Below are positions 21,081 to 30,360 of a stretch of 61,103 nucleotides of DNA, piece by piece. Origin of the DNA: Chloroflexota bacterium. Lineage in GTDB: Bacteria; Chloroflexota; Anaerolineae; JAAEKA01. Under the pieces are notes generated by a model. The model was not told the DNA's origin. It made no database searches and worked only from the letters and a program-made list of their open reading frames with translations. Positions within the stretch are counted from its first letter, which is position 1. Each line of letters begins with the position of its first letter. The DNA is taken from the NCBI GenBank assembly GCA_029558955.1, contig JAKQCW010000184.1, positions 1-61,103 on the forward strand, given 5' to 3'. A program made the position numbers and the translations under genes.

Positions 21081-21524
21081 ATGTTGATTGGCAAGATCAT
21101 GACCCCCGAGGTCATCAGCGTCGCCCCCACCAGCTCCATCGGTGCAGCCATCGAGTTGATGCGCCAACATGGCATTCGCCGCCTGCCCGTGGTCGAAGAT
21201 GAGCGGCTGGTGGGCATCGTCACCGATCGCGACCTGCGCCAGGCGACCAACTCGCCGCTGGTGTTGCGCGAGCGTTGGTACAGCGAGTTCCTGCTGGAGG
21301 CGATCAAGGTCAGGTCATGCATGACGCCCGACCCGATCACTGTAACGCCAGCTACCCCGGTGGCGCAGGCGGCGCAGGCCTTGCGCAGCCACAAGATCGG
21401 CGGCCTGCCGGTGGTGGATGTGGCGCAGGCTGACCGGCTGGTTGGCATGGTCACCATCACCGATATGCTGGACTGCCTGATAAAACTGTTGACCCTGACA
21501 GAAGAGAACGACCCGGCGCGCTGA
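21081..21524 (+). CDS. Two-CBS-domain protein
   Basis: The 147-residue protein is a Bateman module: CBS 1 (GKIMTPEVISVAPTSSIGAA, about 4-60) and CBS 2 (VRSCMTPDPITVTPATPVAQ, about 75-130). Such modules bind adenine nucleotides and regulate partners. The ATG at 21081 has AAGGAT 7 nt before it; an upstream in-frame TTG at 21060 has no ribosome site. No effector domain is attached. It lies 88 nt ahead of the ferredoxin gene, so it may sense energy state for the oxidoreductase, but that is only context. Confidence 0.85.
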   Translation: MLIGKIMTPEVISVAPTSSIGAAIELMRQHGIRRLPVVEDERLVGIVTDRDLRQATNSPLVLRERWYSEFLLEAIKVRSCMTPDPITVTPATPVAQAAQALRSHKIGGLPVVDVAQADRLVGMVTITDMLDCLIKLLTLTEENDPAR

Positions 21525-21612
21525 TACGTCGAAGTCTGGCGCGCCAACCTGTTCCGTAACAATCGATGCGGCCATGGCGGCCGCAATACCACAATGGATG
21601 TGGAGGTAAGCA

Positions 21613-21879
21613 ATGGCACGAGGCACTATTGTCGTCGACACCAACCGGTGCAAAGGGTGTGAGCTCTGCACCACCGTCTGTCCCCAGCAGGTGCTGGAGA
21701 TGGCCAATTCCTACAACACACGCGGCTATCGGCCGGTGCTGTTGGTTGACCCAGAGGGGAAATGCACCGGCTGCACGATCTGTGCAGTCATCTGCCCCGA
21801 CGCTGTGTTGACCGTCTACCGCCTGCCTGCGATCGCCAAGGCGCAGCGTGCGCCGGCGGCCATGGCTCTGGCGGCCTAG
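21613..21879 (+). CDS. 2Fe4S-type ferredoxin (delta) subunit of 2-oxoacid:ferredoxin oxidoreductase
   Basis: This 88-residue protein has two CxxCxxCxxxCP motifs: C13-C16-C19-C23 in RCKGCELCTTVCP, and KCTGCTICAVICP. It therefore carries two [4Fe-4S] clusters. It is the electron-transfer subunit for the following alpha, beta and gamma genes. GGAGG stands 5 nt before the ATG. The C-terminal tail is Ala-rich and unlikely to bind a cofactor. It is the first gene of the korDABC-like operon. Confidence 0.92.
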   Translation: MARGTIVVDTNRCKGCELCTTVCPQQVLEMANSYNTRGYRPVLLVDPEGKCTGCTICAVICPDAVLTVYRLPAIAKAQRAPAAMALAA

Positions 21880-21894
21880 GGGAGGAAACTCATC

Positions 21895-23037
21895 ATGGCA
21901 AAAGAACTTTGGAAAGGGAACGAGGCCATCGCTGAGGCCGCGCTGCGCGCCGGCGTGGAGGCCTATTTCGGCTATCCCATCACCCCGCAGACGGAACTTC
22001 TGGAATACATGGCGCGGGAGATGCCCAAATATCCGGGGCGCGTCTTCCTGCAGGCCGAAAGCGAGCTGGCCGCGGTCAACATGGTCTACGGCGCAGCCTG
22101 CGGCGGCGTGCGCACCATGAGCTCCTCCTCCAGCCCGGGCATCAGCCTGATGAGCGAGGGGCTGAGCTACATCGCCGGCACCGAGCTGCCGGCCGTGCTG
22201 GTGGACATCATGCGCGGCGGGCCGGGCCTGGGCAACATCCAGCCCAGCCAAAGCGACTATTTCCAGATGACCAAATCGCTGGGCCACGGCGACTACCACG
22301 CCCTGGTGCTGGCCCCCTCCACCGTGCAGGAAGCGGTGGATCTGACCTACGAATCGTTCGAGCTGGCCGAGAAATACCGCACCGTGGTGGTGATCCTGGC
22401 CGACGGCGCCATCGGTCAGATGATGGAGCCGGTGGAGCTGCCCCCCTGGCGCGAGACGTTGACCGAGGCGCAACGTCCCGATTGGGCGCTGCGCGGGGCC
22501 AAGGGCCGCCCACACCGCACCCTGACCTCCTTGAACCTGACGCCGGAAGGGCTGGAGCAGACCAATCTGCGCCTGCAGGCCCGTCTGGCCACGGTGCAGC
22601 GCAACGAGGTGCGCTGGGAAGAGGAGATGACCGAGGACGCCGAGCTGTTGCTGGTGGCCTTTGGCACGATGGGGCGCATCTGCAAGACGGCGCTGCGGGC
22701 GGCGCGGCGCAAGGGGCAAAAGGTCGGCCTGTTGCGACCCATCAGCCTCTGGCCCTTCCCCGAACAGCGACTGTACGAGCTGGCCGGCAAGACGCAGCAC
22801 ATCCTGGTGGTGGAGATGAACGCCGGCCAGATGTTGCTGGATGTGCAGGCGGCCGTGCAGGGCCGCGCGCCCATCGATTTCTACGGCCGGATGGGCGGCA
22901 TGATTCCACTGCCCGACGAGATCAACGAGCAGATCGACCGCTTGATGGCGCCGCCCATCAGCCAGCCTGAGCTCAATCAGTCGGGCAACGGCTATCACCG
23001 CCACGCGGCCGCGGCCGCGGTGGCCAGCCGCGCCTGA
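21895..23037 (+). CDS. 2-oxoacid:ferredoxin oxidoreductase alpha subunit (VorB/KorA type)
   Basis: It forms the catalytic core with the beta subunit and makes acyl-CoA, CO2 and reduced ferredoxin from a 2-oxoacid. The 380 residues show [26 protein letters not shown] at the N-terminus (given here only as its start and end: [16 protein letters not shown]), [16 protein letters not shown], and [20 protein letters not shown]. These resemble the branched-chain 2-oxoacid (Vor) group more than pyruvate enzymes. The C-terminal third has the transketolase-like [12 protein letters not shown] segment. The gene follows the ferredoxin gene by 15 nt. Substrate choice between 2-oxoglutarate and branched-chain acids cannot be settled here. 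Confidence 0.92.
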   Translation: MAKELWKGNEAIAEAALRAGVEAYFGYPITPQTELLEYMAREMPKYPGRVFLQAESELAAVNMVYGAACGGVRTMSSSSSPGISLMSEGLSYIAGTELPAVLVDIMRGGPGLGNIQPSQSDYFQMTKSLGHGDYHALVLAPSTVQEAVDLTYESFELAEKYRTVVVILADGAIGQMMEPVELPPWRETLTEAQRPDWALRGAKGRPHRTLTSLNLTPEGLEQTNLRLQARLATVQRNEVRWEEEMTEDAELLLVAFGTMGRICKTALRAARRKGQKVGLLRPISLWPFPEQRLYELAGKTQHILVVEMNAGQMLLDVQAAVQGRAPIDFYGRMGGMIPLPDEINEQIDRLMAPPISQPELNQSGNGYHRHAAAAAVASRA

Positions 23038-23058
23038 AGGTGATGGAGGAGACAAGCA

Positions 23059-23859
23059 ATGACTTCTATTGAATTGGCTGGGTACGATGTGGTATACCGA
23101 CGACCTGAGGCGCTGGTCAACACGACCACGCATTATTGCCCCGGCTGCACCCACGGCCTGATCCACCGGCTGATCGCCGAGGTGATCGACGAGCTGGGGA
23201 TCGGCGACCGCAGCATCCTGGTGGCGCCGGTGGGCTGCGCAGTCTTCGCCTACAACTATTTCAACGTCGACGGCTGCGAGGCCCCTCATGGCCGCGCCCC
23301 GGCCATGGCCACCGGCCTGAAGCGCAGCCAGCCCGACAAGATCGTCTTCACCTACCAGGGCGACGGCGACCTGGCCGCCATCGGCACCAATGAGATCATC
23401 CACGCGGCCGGCCGCGGCGAGAATCTGACCGTGATCTTCGTCAACAACGCCACCTACGGCATGACCGGCGGCCAGATGGCCCCCACGACCCTGTCCGGCC
23501 AGGTAACCACCTCCAGCCCCTATGGCCGCGATGTGGAGCTGGTCGGCGCGCCGATGCGGGTATCGGAGCTGATCAGCACCATCCCCGGCGCGACCTACGT
23601 GGTGCGGCGCTCGGTGCACAACGTGGCCAACATCAACAAGACCAAGGCGGCCATCAAGACCGCGTTTCAGGTGCAGATGCAGGGGCTGGGGCTGAGCCTG
23701 GTCGAGGTGCTCTCCACCTGCCCCACCAACTGGCACATGACCCCGGCCAACGCGCTGCAATGGATCGAAGACGCGATGATCCCGGTCTTTCCCCTGGGCG
23801 ACTACCGCATTGCTGACGCGGTGGTACCCCTGACGAAAAGGACGCGCGGCGGCCAGTGA
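23059..23859 (+). CDS. 2-oxoacid:ferredoxin oxidoreductase beta subunit (thiamine diphosphate-binding)
   Basis: The 266 residues carry the thiamine diphosphate motif [12 protein letters not shown] and, further on, [16 protein letters not shown]. The N-terminal HYCPGCTHG and a later CEAPHG provide the conserved Cys/His of this family. GGAG lies 8-9 nt before the ATG. The 21-nt spacing after the alpha gene and the shared strand show a single operon. Confidence 0.93.
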   Translation: MTSIELAGYDVVYRRPEALVNTTTHYCPGCTHGLIHRLIAEVIDELGIGDRSILVAPVGCAVFAYNYFNVDGCEAPHGRAPAMATGLKRSQPDKIVFTYQGDGDLAAIGTNEIIHAAGRGENLTVIFVNNATYGMTGGQMAPTTLSGQVTTSSPYGRDVELVGAPMRVSELISTIPGATYVVRRSVHNVANINKTKAAIKTAFQVQMQGLGLSLVEVLSTCPTNWHMTPANALQWIEDAMIPVFPLGDYRIADAVVPLTKRTRGGQ

Positions 23860-23974
23860 GCGGCGAAGGACGCCAGGATGCGACGATGCAAGGATGATGG
23901 GTGTACCGCAGCTTGACGCCGACACCCTGCACCTCCTCGCCCACCACTGAACCCGTGAAACTCAGGAGCATCTC

Positions 23975-24550
23975 ATGCACGAAGAAATCATCATCTCCGG
24001 CTTTGGCGGCCAGGGCGCGCTGTTTGCGGGCCAATTGCTGGCCTATGCCGGCATGGATAGCGGCAAACACGTCACCTGGATTCCCTCCTATGGCCCAGAA
24101 ATGCGCGGCGGCACCGCCCATTGCACGGTGGTCATCTCCGACGAGCCCATCGGCTCCCCCATGGTGCGCAACCCGTCGGCCGTGATTGCGCTCAACCTGC
24201 CGTCGCTGGACAAATACGAGGGGCTGGTCAAGCCAGGCGGCGTGCTGGTCTACAACAGTTCACTGATCGAGCGCACCGTTGCGCGCGACGACATCCGTGT
24301 GACGCCAGCGCCGGCCAATGCCATCTCCATGGAGGAGACCGCGCCCCTGCTGGAGGGCAAGCCGGGCGACGCGCGGCTGGCCAACGTGGTGATGCTGGGC
24401 GCGCTGGTGCAGGCCACCGGCATGCTCCCGCTGGAGGCCATCGAAGCCGCGCTGGCCGCGCACCTGCCGCAGCGCCATCGACGCTGGCTGGGGCCCAACG
24501 GCCACGCCCTGCGCCGCGGCGCCAGCATCGCCGAAGCGGTCGCGCTCTAG
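23975..24550 (+). CDS. 2-oxoacid:ferredoxin oxidoreductase gamma subunit
   Basis: The 191-residue protein opens with [19 protein letters not shown], the gamma-domain signature, followed by [16 protein letters not shown] and the central [20 protein letters not shown]. It completes the four-subunit enzyme. AGGAG precedes the ATG. A 115-bp gap separates it from the beta gene; that gap holds short direct repeats (GACG/GATGC types) but no visible gene or terminator. Confidence 0.93.
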   Translation: MHEEIIISGFGGQGALFAGQLLAYAGMDSGKHVTWIPSYGPEMRGGTAHCTVVISDEPIGSPMVRNPSAVIALNLPSLDKYEGLVKPGGVLVYNSSLIERTVARDDIRVTPAPANAISMEETAPLLEGKPGDARLANVVMLGALVQATGMLPLEAIEAALAAHLPQRHRRWLGPNGHALRRGASIAEAVAL

Positions 24551-24570
24551 TTCATCAAGGAGACAATGTT

Positions 24571-25848
24571 ATGGCAACTCCGTGGCACAACCGCTACGCG
24601 CTGCGCACCGAAGGTATGGGCAGCTCAGTTATCCGCGAGCTGCTGAAGCTGACCGAACAGCCCGATGTGATCTCCTTTGCCGGCGGGCTGCCCGCGCCAG
24701 AGATGTTCCCGGTGGCGGAGTTCAAACAGGCAGCGGACAAGGTGCTGACCGAGTTCGGCGCCAGGGCGCTGCAATACGGCGCGACCGAGGGCTATCTGCC
24801 GCTGCGCAGCTTGATCGTGCAGCAGATGGCCCGCTATGGCATCCAGGCCAAAGAGGACAACGTGTTGCTGACCAGCGGCTCGCAACAGGCGCTGGACATG
24901 ATCGGCCGGCTGTTGATCAACCCGGGCGACAAGGTGTTGACCGAGCGCCCCACCTACCTGGGCGCGCTGCAGGCATGGTCGGCCTACCAGGCGCGCTATG
25001 TCACCGTGCCGGTGGACCAGGATGGGCTGCGCACCGAGCTGCTGGAGGAGGCGCTGCGCTCCGGGCCCAAATTCATGTACATCCTGCCCAACTTCCAGAA
25101 CCCGGGCGGCGTGACCCTGTCGCTGGAGCGGCGCATGAAGCTGGTGCAGATGGCCGATCACTACGGCATCCCCCTGGTCGAGGATGACCCCTACGGCCAG
25201 TTGCGCTATTCGGGCGACCACCTGCCGCCGCTGGTGGTGCTGGACTGCGATCATCTGGAGAGCCGGGCGTGTGAGGCGCATGGCTACTTCGAAGGCAACG
25301 TAATCTACACCAGCACCTTCAGCAAGACGCTGGCGCCTGGTCTGCGCCTGGGCTGGATCGTGGCGCCGGTGGATGTGATCAAGCGCTGCGTGCAGGCCAA
25401 GCAGGGCATGGACCTGCACACCAGCAGCTTCGTCCAGATGGTGGCCTACGAGGTGGCCAAGGATGGCTTCCTGGAACAGCACGTGCGCCGCATTCGCCAG
25501 GTCTATTCGCACCGGCGCGATGTGATGCTGGCCGCGCTGGAGCGCCATTTCCCGGCCGAGGTGCAGTGGACGCGGCCGGACGGCGGGCTCTTCCTCTGGG
25601 CCTGGCTGCCCGAGGGAATGGATGCGGCCGAGCTGCTCAAGATCGCGGTGGACACCCAGCGCGTCGCCTTCGTGCCCGGCCACGCCTTCTATCCTGACGG
25701 CCAGGGCAAGAACACCATGCGCCTGAACTTCTCCAACGCCTCGCCGGAGATGATCGAAGAGGGCATCCGCCGGCTGGGCCTGGTGCTCAAGGGGCAGATG
25801 GCGGGCGTGCGCCGGGCCGAGCAGGTCATCGAACGCGTCTTGGCGTGA
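24571..25848 (+). CDS. PLP-dependent class I/II aminotransferase (LysN/aminoadipate-like)
   Basis: It transfers amino groups between amino acids and 2-oxoacids. The 425 residues show ISFAGGLPAPEMFPV, LQYGATEGYLPLR, ILPNFQNPGGVTLS and the PLP Lys252 in TFSKTLAPGLRLGW. These features are close to the 2-aminoadipate/aromatic aminotransferase subgroup. AAGGAG is 9 nt before the ATG, and the gene starts 20 nt after the gamma subunit. In one operon with the oxidoreductase it could deaminate branched-chain or other amino acids to the 2-oxoacids that the enzyme oxidises, or work the other way in synthesis. Confidence 0.9.
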   Translation: MATPWHNRYALRTEGMGSSVIRELLKLTEQPDVISFAGGLPAPEMFPVAEFKQAADKVLTEFGARALQYGATEGYLPLRSLIVQQMARYGIQAKEDNVLLTSGSQQALDMIGRLLINPGDKVLTERPTYLGALQAWSAYQARYVTVPVDQDGLRTELLEEALRSGPKFMYILPNFQNPGGVTLSLERRMKLVQMADHYGIPLVEDDPYGQLRYSGDHLPPLVVLDCDHLESRACEAHGYFEGNVIYTSTFSKTLAPGLRLGWIVAPVDVIKRCVQAKQGMDLHTSSFVQMVAYEVAKDGFLEQHVRRIRQVYSHRRDVMLAALERHFPAEVQWTRPDGGLFLWAWLPEGMDAAELLKIAVDTQRVAFVPGHAFYPDGQGKNTMRLNFSNASPEMIEEGIRRLGLVLKGQMAGVRRAEQVIERVLA

Positions 25849-25850
25849 CG

Positions 25851-26257
25851 AGTATTGCGTAATCGGAGAGCTCTTCGGTGATGCGGAATCGGTTCTGATT
25901 ATGCGTAACGAGTAACGAGTATTGCGTAATCGGAGAGATCTTTGGTGATGCGGAATCGGTTCTGGTTATGCGTAACGAGTAACGAGTATTGCGTAATCGG
26001 AGAGACCTTCGGTGATGCGGAATCGGTTCTGATTATGCGTAACGAGTAACGAGTATTGCGTAATCGGAGAGCTCTTCGGTGATGCGTAACGAGTAACGAG
26101 TATTGCGTAATCGGAGAGCTCTTCGGTGATGCGTAACGAGTAACGAGTATTGCGTAATCGGAGAGACCTTCGGTGATGCGGAATCGGTTCTGATCATGCG
26201 TAACGAGTAACGAGTATTGCGTAATCGGAGAGACCTTTGACATTGCGGAGATCGGTT
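25851..26257 (+). repeat. Minisatellite D: seven 67/47-bp units
   Basis: The start AGTATTGCGTAATCGGAGAG recurs at 25851, 25918, 25985, 26052, 26099, 26146 and 26213. The spacing is 67 bp four times, then 47, 47 and 67. The short units lack 20 bp around GGAATCGGTTCTGAT. A related tract occurs at about 47814-47850. Confidence 0.9.
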
Positions 26258-26261
26258 CCGG

Positions 26262-26331
26262 TTACTCGTTACGCATTACTCGTTACGCATTACTCGTTAC
26301 GCATTACTCGTTACGCATTACTCGTTACGCC
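26262..26331 (+). repeat. Array of five 14-bp TTACTCGTTACGCA units
   Basis: Five copies of TTACTCGTTACGCA, the last ending in C, follow the minisatellite. They are the reverse complement of the TGCGTAACGAGTAA part of its unit, so the arrays can pair into long hairpins. Confidence 0.9.
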
Positions 26332-26363
26332 ACAACCCCTTCTGCCGGGAGAAACCGCTCGCT

Positions 26364-27374
26364 ATGCCAACAGCCACCCTGTACCCCCTGCTCTTCCGCC
26401 CCGTGCTCAAAGATTACCTTTGGGGCGGGCGCAACCTGGCGACGAAGCTGGGGCGCGCGCTGCCGGCCGAGGGGGTCATCGCCGAAAGCTGGGAGATCGC
26501 CGGCCACGAGGACGGCACAGCGACGGTGGAGAATGGCGTCTACGCCGGCTGGCCGCTGACCCAGGTTCACGCCGCGCTGGGCATCGACCTGATCGGGACC
26601 CACAACGCCTGGGCGCAGGCGCGCGGCAAGTTCCCCCTGCTGATCAAGCTGCTGGACGCGGCCGCGCCGCTGTCGGTGCAGGTCCACCCCGACGACGCCT
26701 ACGCTCAGGCGCATGAGGGCAACGAGCTGGGCAAGACCGAGATGTGGGTGGTGCTGCACGCCGAGCCGGGCGCCGAGCTGATCGTGGGCGTGGCCGCGGG
26801 CACGACGCCGGAGGCCTTTCGCCAGGCCATCGCGCAGAACCGGCTGGAGCCTTTCCTGCACCGCCTGCCGGTGCGGGCCGGCGATCACGTCTGCGTGCCG
26901 GCCGGCACGCTGCACGCCATCCTGGGCGGCCTGCTGATCGCCGAGATCCAGCAGAACTCCAACACCACCTACCGGGTCTACGACTGGGGCCGGGTCGGCG
27001 CGGACGGCAAGGGACGCCCCCTGCACGTGGATCAGGCGCTGGCTGTGATCGACTTCAGCCGCGTCGAGCCGCGGATCGTTCCCCCCACACTGTTGGTCGA
27101 GGAGGCGGGCCTGCGCCGCGAGCTGCTCTGCCGCAACCGTTACTTCACCACCGAGCGGGTCACACTGGCCGCGGGGAGCCAGTTCCGCGGCGCCTGCACC
27201 GGCGAGAGCCTGGAGATCTGGGGTGCGATCGAAGGAGAGGCGACGGTTAACGAACTGACGCTGGCCGCGGTGCGCTTCTGCCTGCTGCCGGCCGCGCTGG
27301 GCGAGTTCACAGTCACAGCAAAGACAGAGACAACGCTGTTGCGGACCTATGTAGAACAGGCCGGCGGGAACTGA
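26364..27374 (+). CDS. manA: Mannose-6-phosphate isomerase, class I
   Basis: This zinc enzyme interconverts mannose-6-P and fructose-6-P. In the 336 residues the zinc ligands are visible: Gln106 and His108 in VQVHPDD, Glu126 in GKTEMW and His184 in PAGTLHA. The N-terminus (LLFRPVLKDYLWGGRNLATK) is typical of the short bacterial ManA form. The ribosome site is a GGGAGAAA sequence. It stands alone after the repeat arrays and before a promoter-bearing gap, so it is probably transcribed separately from both neighbours or with the aminotransferase operon. Confidence 0.94.
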   Translation: MPTATLYPLLFRPVLKDYLWGGRNLATKLGRALPAEGVIAESWEIAGHEDGTATVENGVYAGWPLTQVHAALGIDLIGTHNAWAQARGKFPLLIKLLDAAAPLSVQVHPDDAYAQAHEGNELGKTEMWVVLHAEPGAELIVGVAAGTTPEAFRQAIAQNRLEPFLHRLPVRAGDHVCVPAGTLHAILGGLLIAEIQQNSNTTYRVYDWGRVGADGKGRPLHVDQALAVIDFSRVEPRIVPPTLLVEEAGLRRELLCRNRYFTTERVTLAAGSQFRGACTGESLEIWGAIEGEATVNELTLAAVRFCLLPAALGEFTVTAKTETTLLRTYVEQAGGN

Positions 27375-27715
27375 AAACCAGCGGGGGAAACGAATCAATC
27401 AGTCGGGAGCAAGAACCGGCCCACCAGCGACTCCAAATTCGGGGGTGGAGTCGAGGCTTCAGACGGGTCTGGCCCATGCGACTCAAACGCGCCGACTCGC
27501 CTAAAGGTTCGACTCCGTGTCCCAGGTCTGCCAGAACCGGCATGGCTGGAGGTGAAAAATTGCCTATTGACATCCTGCAAAAAACCGTGTACAATACAAA
27601 TTAATACTCATAGTCTTATTTACGACATATTTGTTTAATATTAGACTTGTTGTATAAATTCAGTTCGCCTCCCTATTGCTCCCTCATCGAACCACTTACC
27701 CCACGGCCCTGTCCC
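27375..27715. other. 341-bp gap: family C repeat, then AT-rich promoter region
   Basis: The part at 27445-27517 is a diverged family C unit (GTCGAGGCTTCAGACGGG...CGCCTAAAGGTTCGACTCC). From 27565 the sequence turns AT-rich and carries the promoter listed separately. No gene is seen. Confidence 0.65.
27567..27595 (+). promoter_or_regulatory. Consensus sigma70 promoter of the TetR gene
   Basis: TTGACA (27567-27572) and TACAAT (27590-27595) are 17 nt apart. The following AT-rich leader (27600-27660) holds an imperfect inverted repeat, GTCTTAT...ATTAGAC, which may be an operator. Confidence 0.8.
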
Positions 27716-28372
27716 ATGACCACACGCATCTACGCCAACCACCGCGAAAACCAAAGAGAATGGATCCTTGAGGTCGCCGAGAATCTGTTCATTCAGCAAG
27801 GCATCGAGAAGGTCACCATTGCCGACATCGCCAAGGCGGCGCGATTGACGCGCGCCACGCTCTACCGCTATTTCGCCACCAAGGAACAGATGGCCGAAGA
27901 GATCTTCAAAATCGTTATCCGCGGCTGGTGGGAGCGCGACGAGCGCGCGGTGTGGGGGCTGACCGGAACCGGCTACCAACAGGTGGAACAGTTTGTGACC
28001 ACGCACTTCGACCACCTGCTCAACAACAGCCGCGAGGCCCGCTTTGTGGCCGAGTTCAACTATCTGTACGCCAAGGAATGGTCGGTTGCGACCGTGCGAC
28101 AACTCTTGACCGAAAACCTGGAGGAGGAGCGGCAACTCCTGCTGAACTCCATTCGTCAGGGCCAGCAGGATGGCTCCATACGCACCGACATCGACCCCGA
28201 ATTGCTCCTGGCGGCCATCTTCAACTTCAACTCCGGCATGCTGAGCCGTCTGGGCGAGATGGGCGACAAGATCGAAGACGAGTATGGCCTGAGCATGCAC
28301 GCGATCTTCTCGCAGATCTGCCGGATGTTTCTCGATGGCCTCAAAGCCCACCCTGGCCGGGCAGGAGGATGA
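27716..28372 (+). CDS. TetR-family transcriptional regulator
   Basis: The 218-residue protein has an N-terminal TetR helix-turn-helix domain (KVTIADIAKAARLTRATLYR, then YFATKEQMAEEIF, about 35-70) and a helical ligand domain with no recognised specificity. I chose the ATG at 27716, although it has no Shine-Dalgarno. A TTG at 27647 would add 23 residues that do not fit the family. It has its own consensus promoter and stands 84 nt before the transporter/glycosidase genes, so it is the likely local regulator of the glycoside locus. Confidence 0.85.
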   Translation: MTTRIYANHRENQREWILEVAENLFIQQGIEKVTIADIAKAARLTRATLYRYFATKEQMAEEIFKIVIRGWWERDERAVWGLTGTGYQQVEQFVTTHFDHLLNNSREARFVAEFNYLYAKEWSVATVRQLLTENLEEERQLLLNSIRQGQQDGSIRTDIDPELLLAAIFNFNSGMLSRLGEMGDKIEDEYGLSMHAIFSQICRMFLDGLKAHPGRAGG

Positions 28373-28456
28373 GTTCGACGAAGAAAGCCACCTGACCATC
28401 CACGCAACACGTACGCCAACCCCCGCTCACTGAACGCATCCCTGAAGGAGATCACC

Positions 28457-30235
28457 ATGTTGTCGAGAAAATTCCATCTGGTCTTCGCGCTTGTGCTGGT
28501 CGTTTCCGTTCTGCTGTCGGCTTGCGGCGGATCGACCGATGCCCCCACCCAGGCTGCCTCCACCGAGGCCGCGCCCACCCAGGCTGCCTCCACCGAGGCC
28601 GCCCAGACACAAACTGACGCCACTCAAGCTCCAGTCCAGGCCGCCAACCCCGACGCCGTGCTGACCATGGGCGAGCAGAATCTGCCCACGTTCACGCGCA
28701 ATTTCAACCCCTTCGTCTCCGCCTCGCTGCCGGGCACCCTCAACGTCATCCACGAGCCGCTGATGATCTACAGCAGCGCCTCAGGCGAGCTGACGCCCTG
28801 GCTGGCCACCGGCTACGAATGGAGCGACGACCTGACCACGCTCACCTTCACCCTGCGCGATGACGTGCTCTGGTCAGACGGGGAACCGTTCACCGCCTCC
28901 GACGTGGCCTTCACCTACAACTTGCTGAAGACAGCGCCAGGAGTCAACAGCACGGTGCTGCCCGCGCTGGTCGGCGGCACGGCCTATGTGGACAGCATCA
29001 CGGCTGTTGACGACGCCACCGTCGAGTTCAAATTCAACCGGCCCTACACGCCTGGCCTATACGAGTTGATCGCACAGAACATCGTGCCCGAACACATCTG
29101 GAAGGATGTGACCGATGTGGTTGCCTTCACCAATGACAACCCCGTAGGCACTGGCCCCTTCACCCAGATCACATCCTTCGCCAGCCAGGCCTACGAGTTG
29201 GGCAAGAACCCGAACTACTGGCAGCCCGGCAAGCCGGCCTTCAAGGGCATCGTCTGGAAGGCCTTCGCCGACGCCAACGCCATGTCACTGGCCATGGCCG
29301 ACGGCGCGATCGATTGGTCCAACCTGGCCATCGGCGATCCGCAGCGCAACTTCGTGGATCGGGATCCGGCCAACCGCTACTTCATCTTGGAGGAAGGCCC
29401 CAACATGGGCATCCTGGCCATGATGACCGAGCACGAGCCCTTCGACGATCCCAATGTCCGCAAGGCGATCAGCATGGCTATCAACCGGGACCAGGTCTCC
29501 CTGATCGGCGAAGCCGGCGTCGTGTCGCCGGCCGACGTCACCGGTCTGACCGAGTTCTACCAGTCGTGGAAGGTGGACGATCCCGCTGCGCTGAGTGATT
29601 GGGCCACCTACAACGTGGACAAAGCCAACGAACTGCTGGACGCGGCCGGCCTGACGCGCGGCGCTGACGGCATCCGCGTGGCCAACGGCCAGCCGATGAA
29701 GTACTCCGTCATGGTATTGCCGGCTCCAAACTGGATGGCCGACATGCAGATTGTCGCCGAGAACCTGAAGGAAGTCGGCATCGAGCTCGCCGTTCAGCCC
29801 AACCCGAACTTCCCCGAATGGCAACAGACCCAGAAGACCGGCGCCTTCGACATGATCTTCGGCATCATCGATGGCAACGCCACGCCCTATCGCTTCTACC
29901 GCCAAACCATGTCCAGCGACCTACTGGCGCCCGAAGGCACGCCTGCTGAGGGCAACTACACCCGCTACGCCGGCGGCAAGGCCGACGAACTGTTGAGCCG
30001 GTTTGCATCCAGCGTCGATCCGGCTGAGCAGAAGCAGATTGCCTTTGAGCTGCAGACGCTCTTCGCCGAGGAGGTTCCCGCGGTGCCGCTGACGCCGCTG
30101 GGCGGCATGGGCCTGATCAACACGACCCATTTCACCGGGTTCCCGACCGCGGATAACTACTATGCCTCTGCCCAGCCCAACCCATCCTTCTTCGCCGACA
30201 TCCTGTTGGTGCTGAACCAATTGGCGCCGAAATAA
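28457..30235 (+). CDS. Family-5 ABC substrate-binding lipoprotein (peptide/oligosaccharide)
   Basis: This is an extracellular solute receptor. Its 592 residues start with a lipoprotein signal peptide ending LLSAC (Cys23), then a Thr/Gln/Ala linker with the repeated unit PTQAASTEAA, then a full SBP_bac_5 domain (LTFTLRDDVLWSDGEPFTAS, about 130). The mature domain matches DppA/OppA proteins, a family that also binds plant and beta-linked oligosaccharides. AAGGAG precedes the ATG. A terminator-like hairpin separates it from the permeases, as is common when the binding protein is made in excess. The downstream glycosidases suggest a glycoside ligand. Confidence 0.93.
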   Translation: MLSRKFHLVFALVLVVSVLLSACGGSTDAPTQAASTEAAPTQAASTEAAQTQTDATQAPVQAANPDAVLTMGEQNLPTFTRNFNPFVSASLPGTLNVIHEPLMIYSSASGELTPWLATGYEWSDDLTTLTFTLRDDVLWSDGEPFTASDVAFTYNLLKTAPGVNSTVLPALVGGTAYVDSITAVDDATVEFKFNRPYTPGLYELIAQNIVPEHIWKDVTDVVAFTNDNPVGTGPFTQITSFASQAYELGKNPNYWQPGKPAFKGIVWKAFADANAMSLAMADGAIDWSNLAIGDPQRNFVDRDPANRYFILEEGPNMGILAMMTEHEPFDDPNVRKAISMAINRDQVSLIGEAGVVSPADVTGLTEFYQSWKVDDPAALSDWATYNVDKANELLDAAGLTRGADGIRVANGQPMKYSVMVLPAPNWMADMQIVAENLKEVGIELAVQPNPNFPEWQQTQKTGAFDMIFGIIDGNATPYRFYRQTMSSDLLAPEGTPAEGNYTRYAGGKADELLSRFASSVDPAEQKQIAFELQTLFAEEVPAVPLTPLGGMGLINTTHFTGFPTADNYYASAQPNPSFFADILLVLNQLAPK

Positions 30236-30247
30236 GTTGCTGCCGGC

Positions 30248-30284
30248 AAAGGGCCGTCCAAACCATGTGCTTGGACGGCCCTTT
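30248..30284 (+). terminator. Hairpin between binding protein and permeases
   Basis: AAAGGGCCGTCCAA (30248-30261) pairs with TTGGACGGCCCTTT (30271-30284) around a 9-nt loop and is followed by one more T. It probably attenuates transcription into the permease genes. Confidence 0.75.
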
Positions 30285-30360
30285 TGCTAAACTGAACCGT
30301 TGGCGACAACCGCACCCAGCGCCCACTGCCAGCCACGATCTCGCAACAAGGAGCACCACC

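Larger units (their letters stand above)
25849..26363. other. 515-bp gap filled by tandem repeats
   Basis: Almost the whole space is the 67/47-bp array and the 14-bp array listed next. I see no gene; open frames across it arise from the repeats. Confidence 0.8.

Noticed and set aside
25899-26243. 114-residue open frame across the minisatellite
   Set aside because: The frame comes from repeats whose 67- and 47-bp units are not multiples of three, so it does not keep a protein repeat. It has no ribosome site.
25851-26331. CRISPR array
   Set aside because: Units are direct tandem copies without variable spacers, and no cas gene is in the window.
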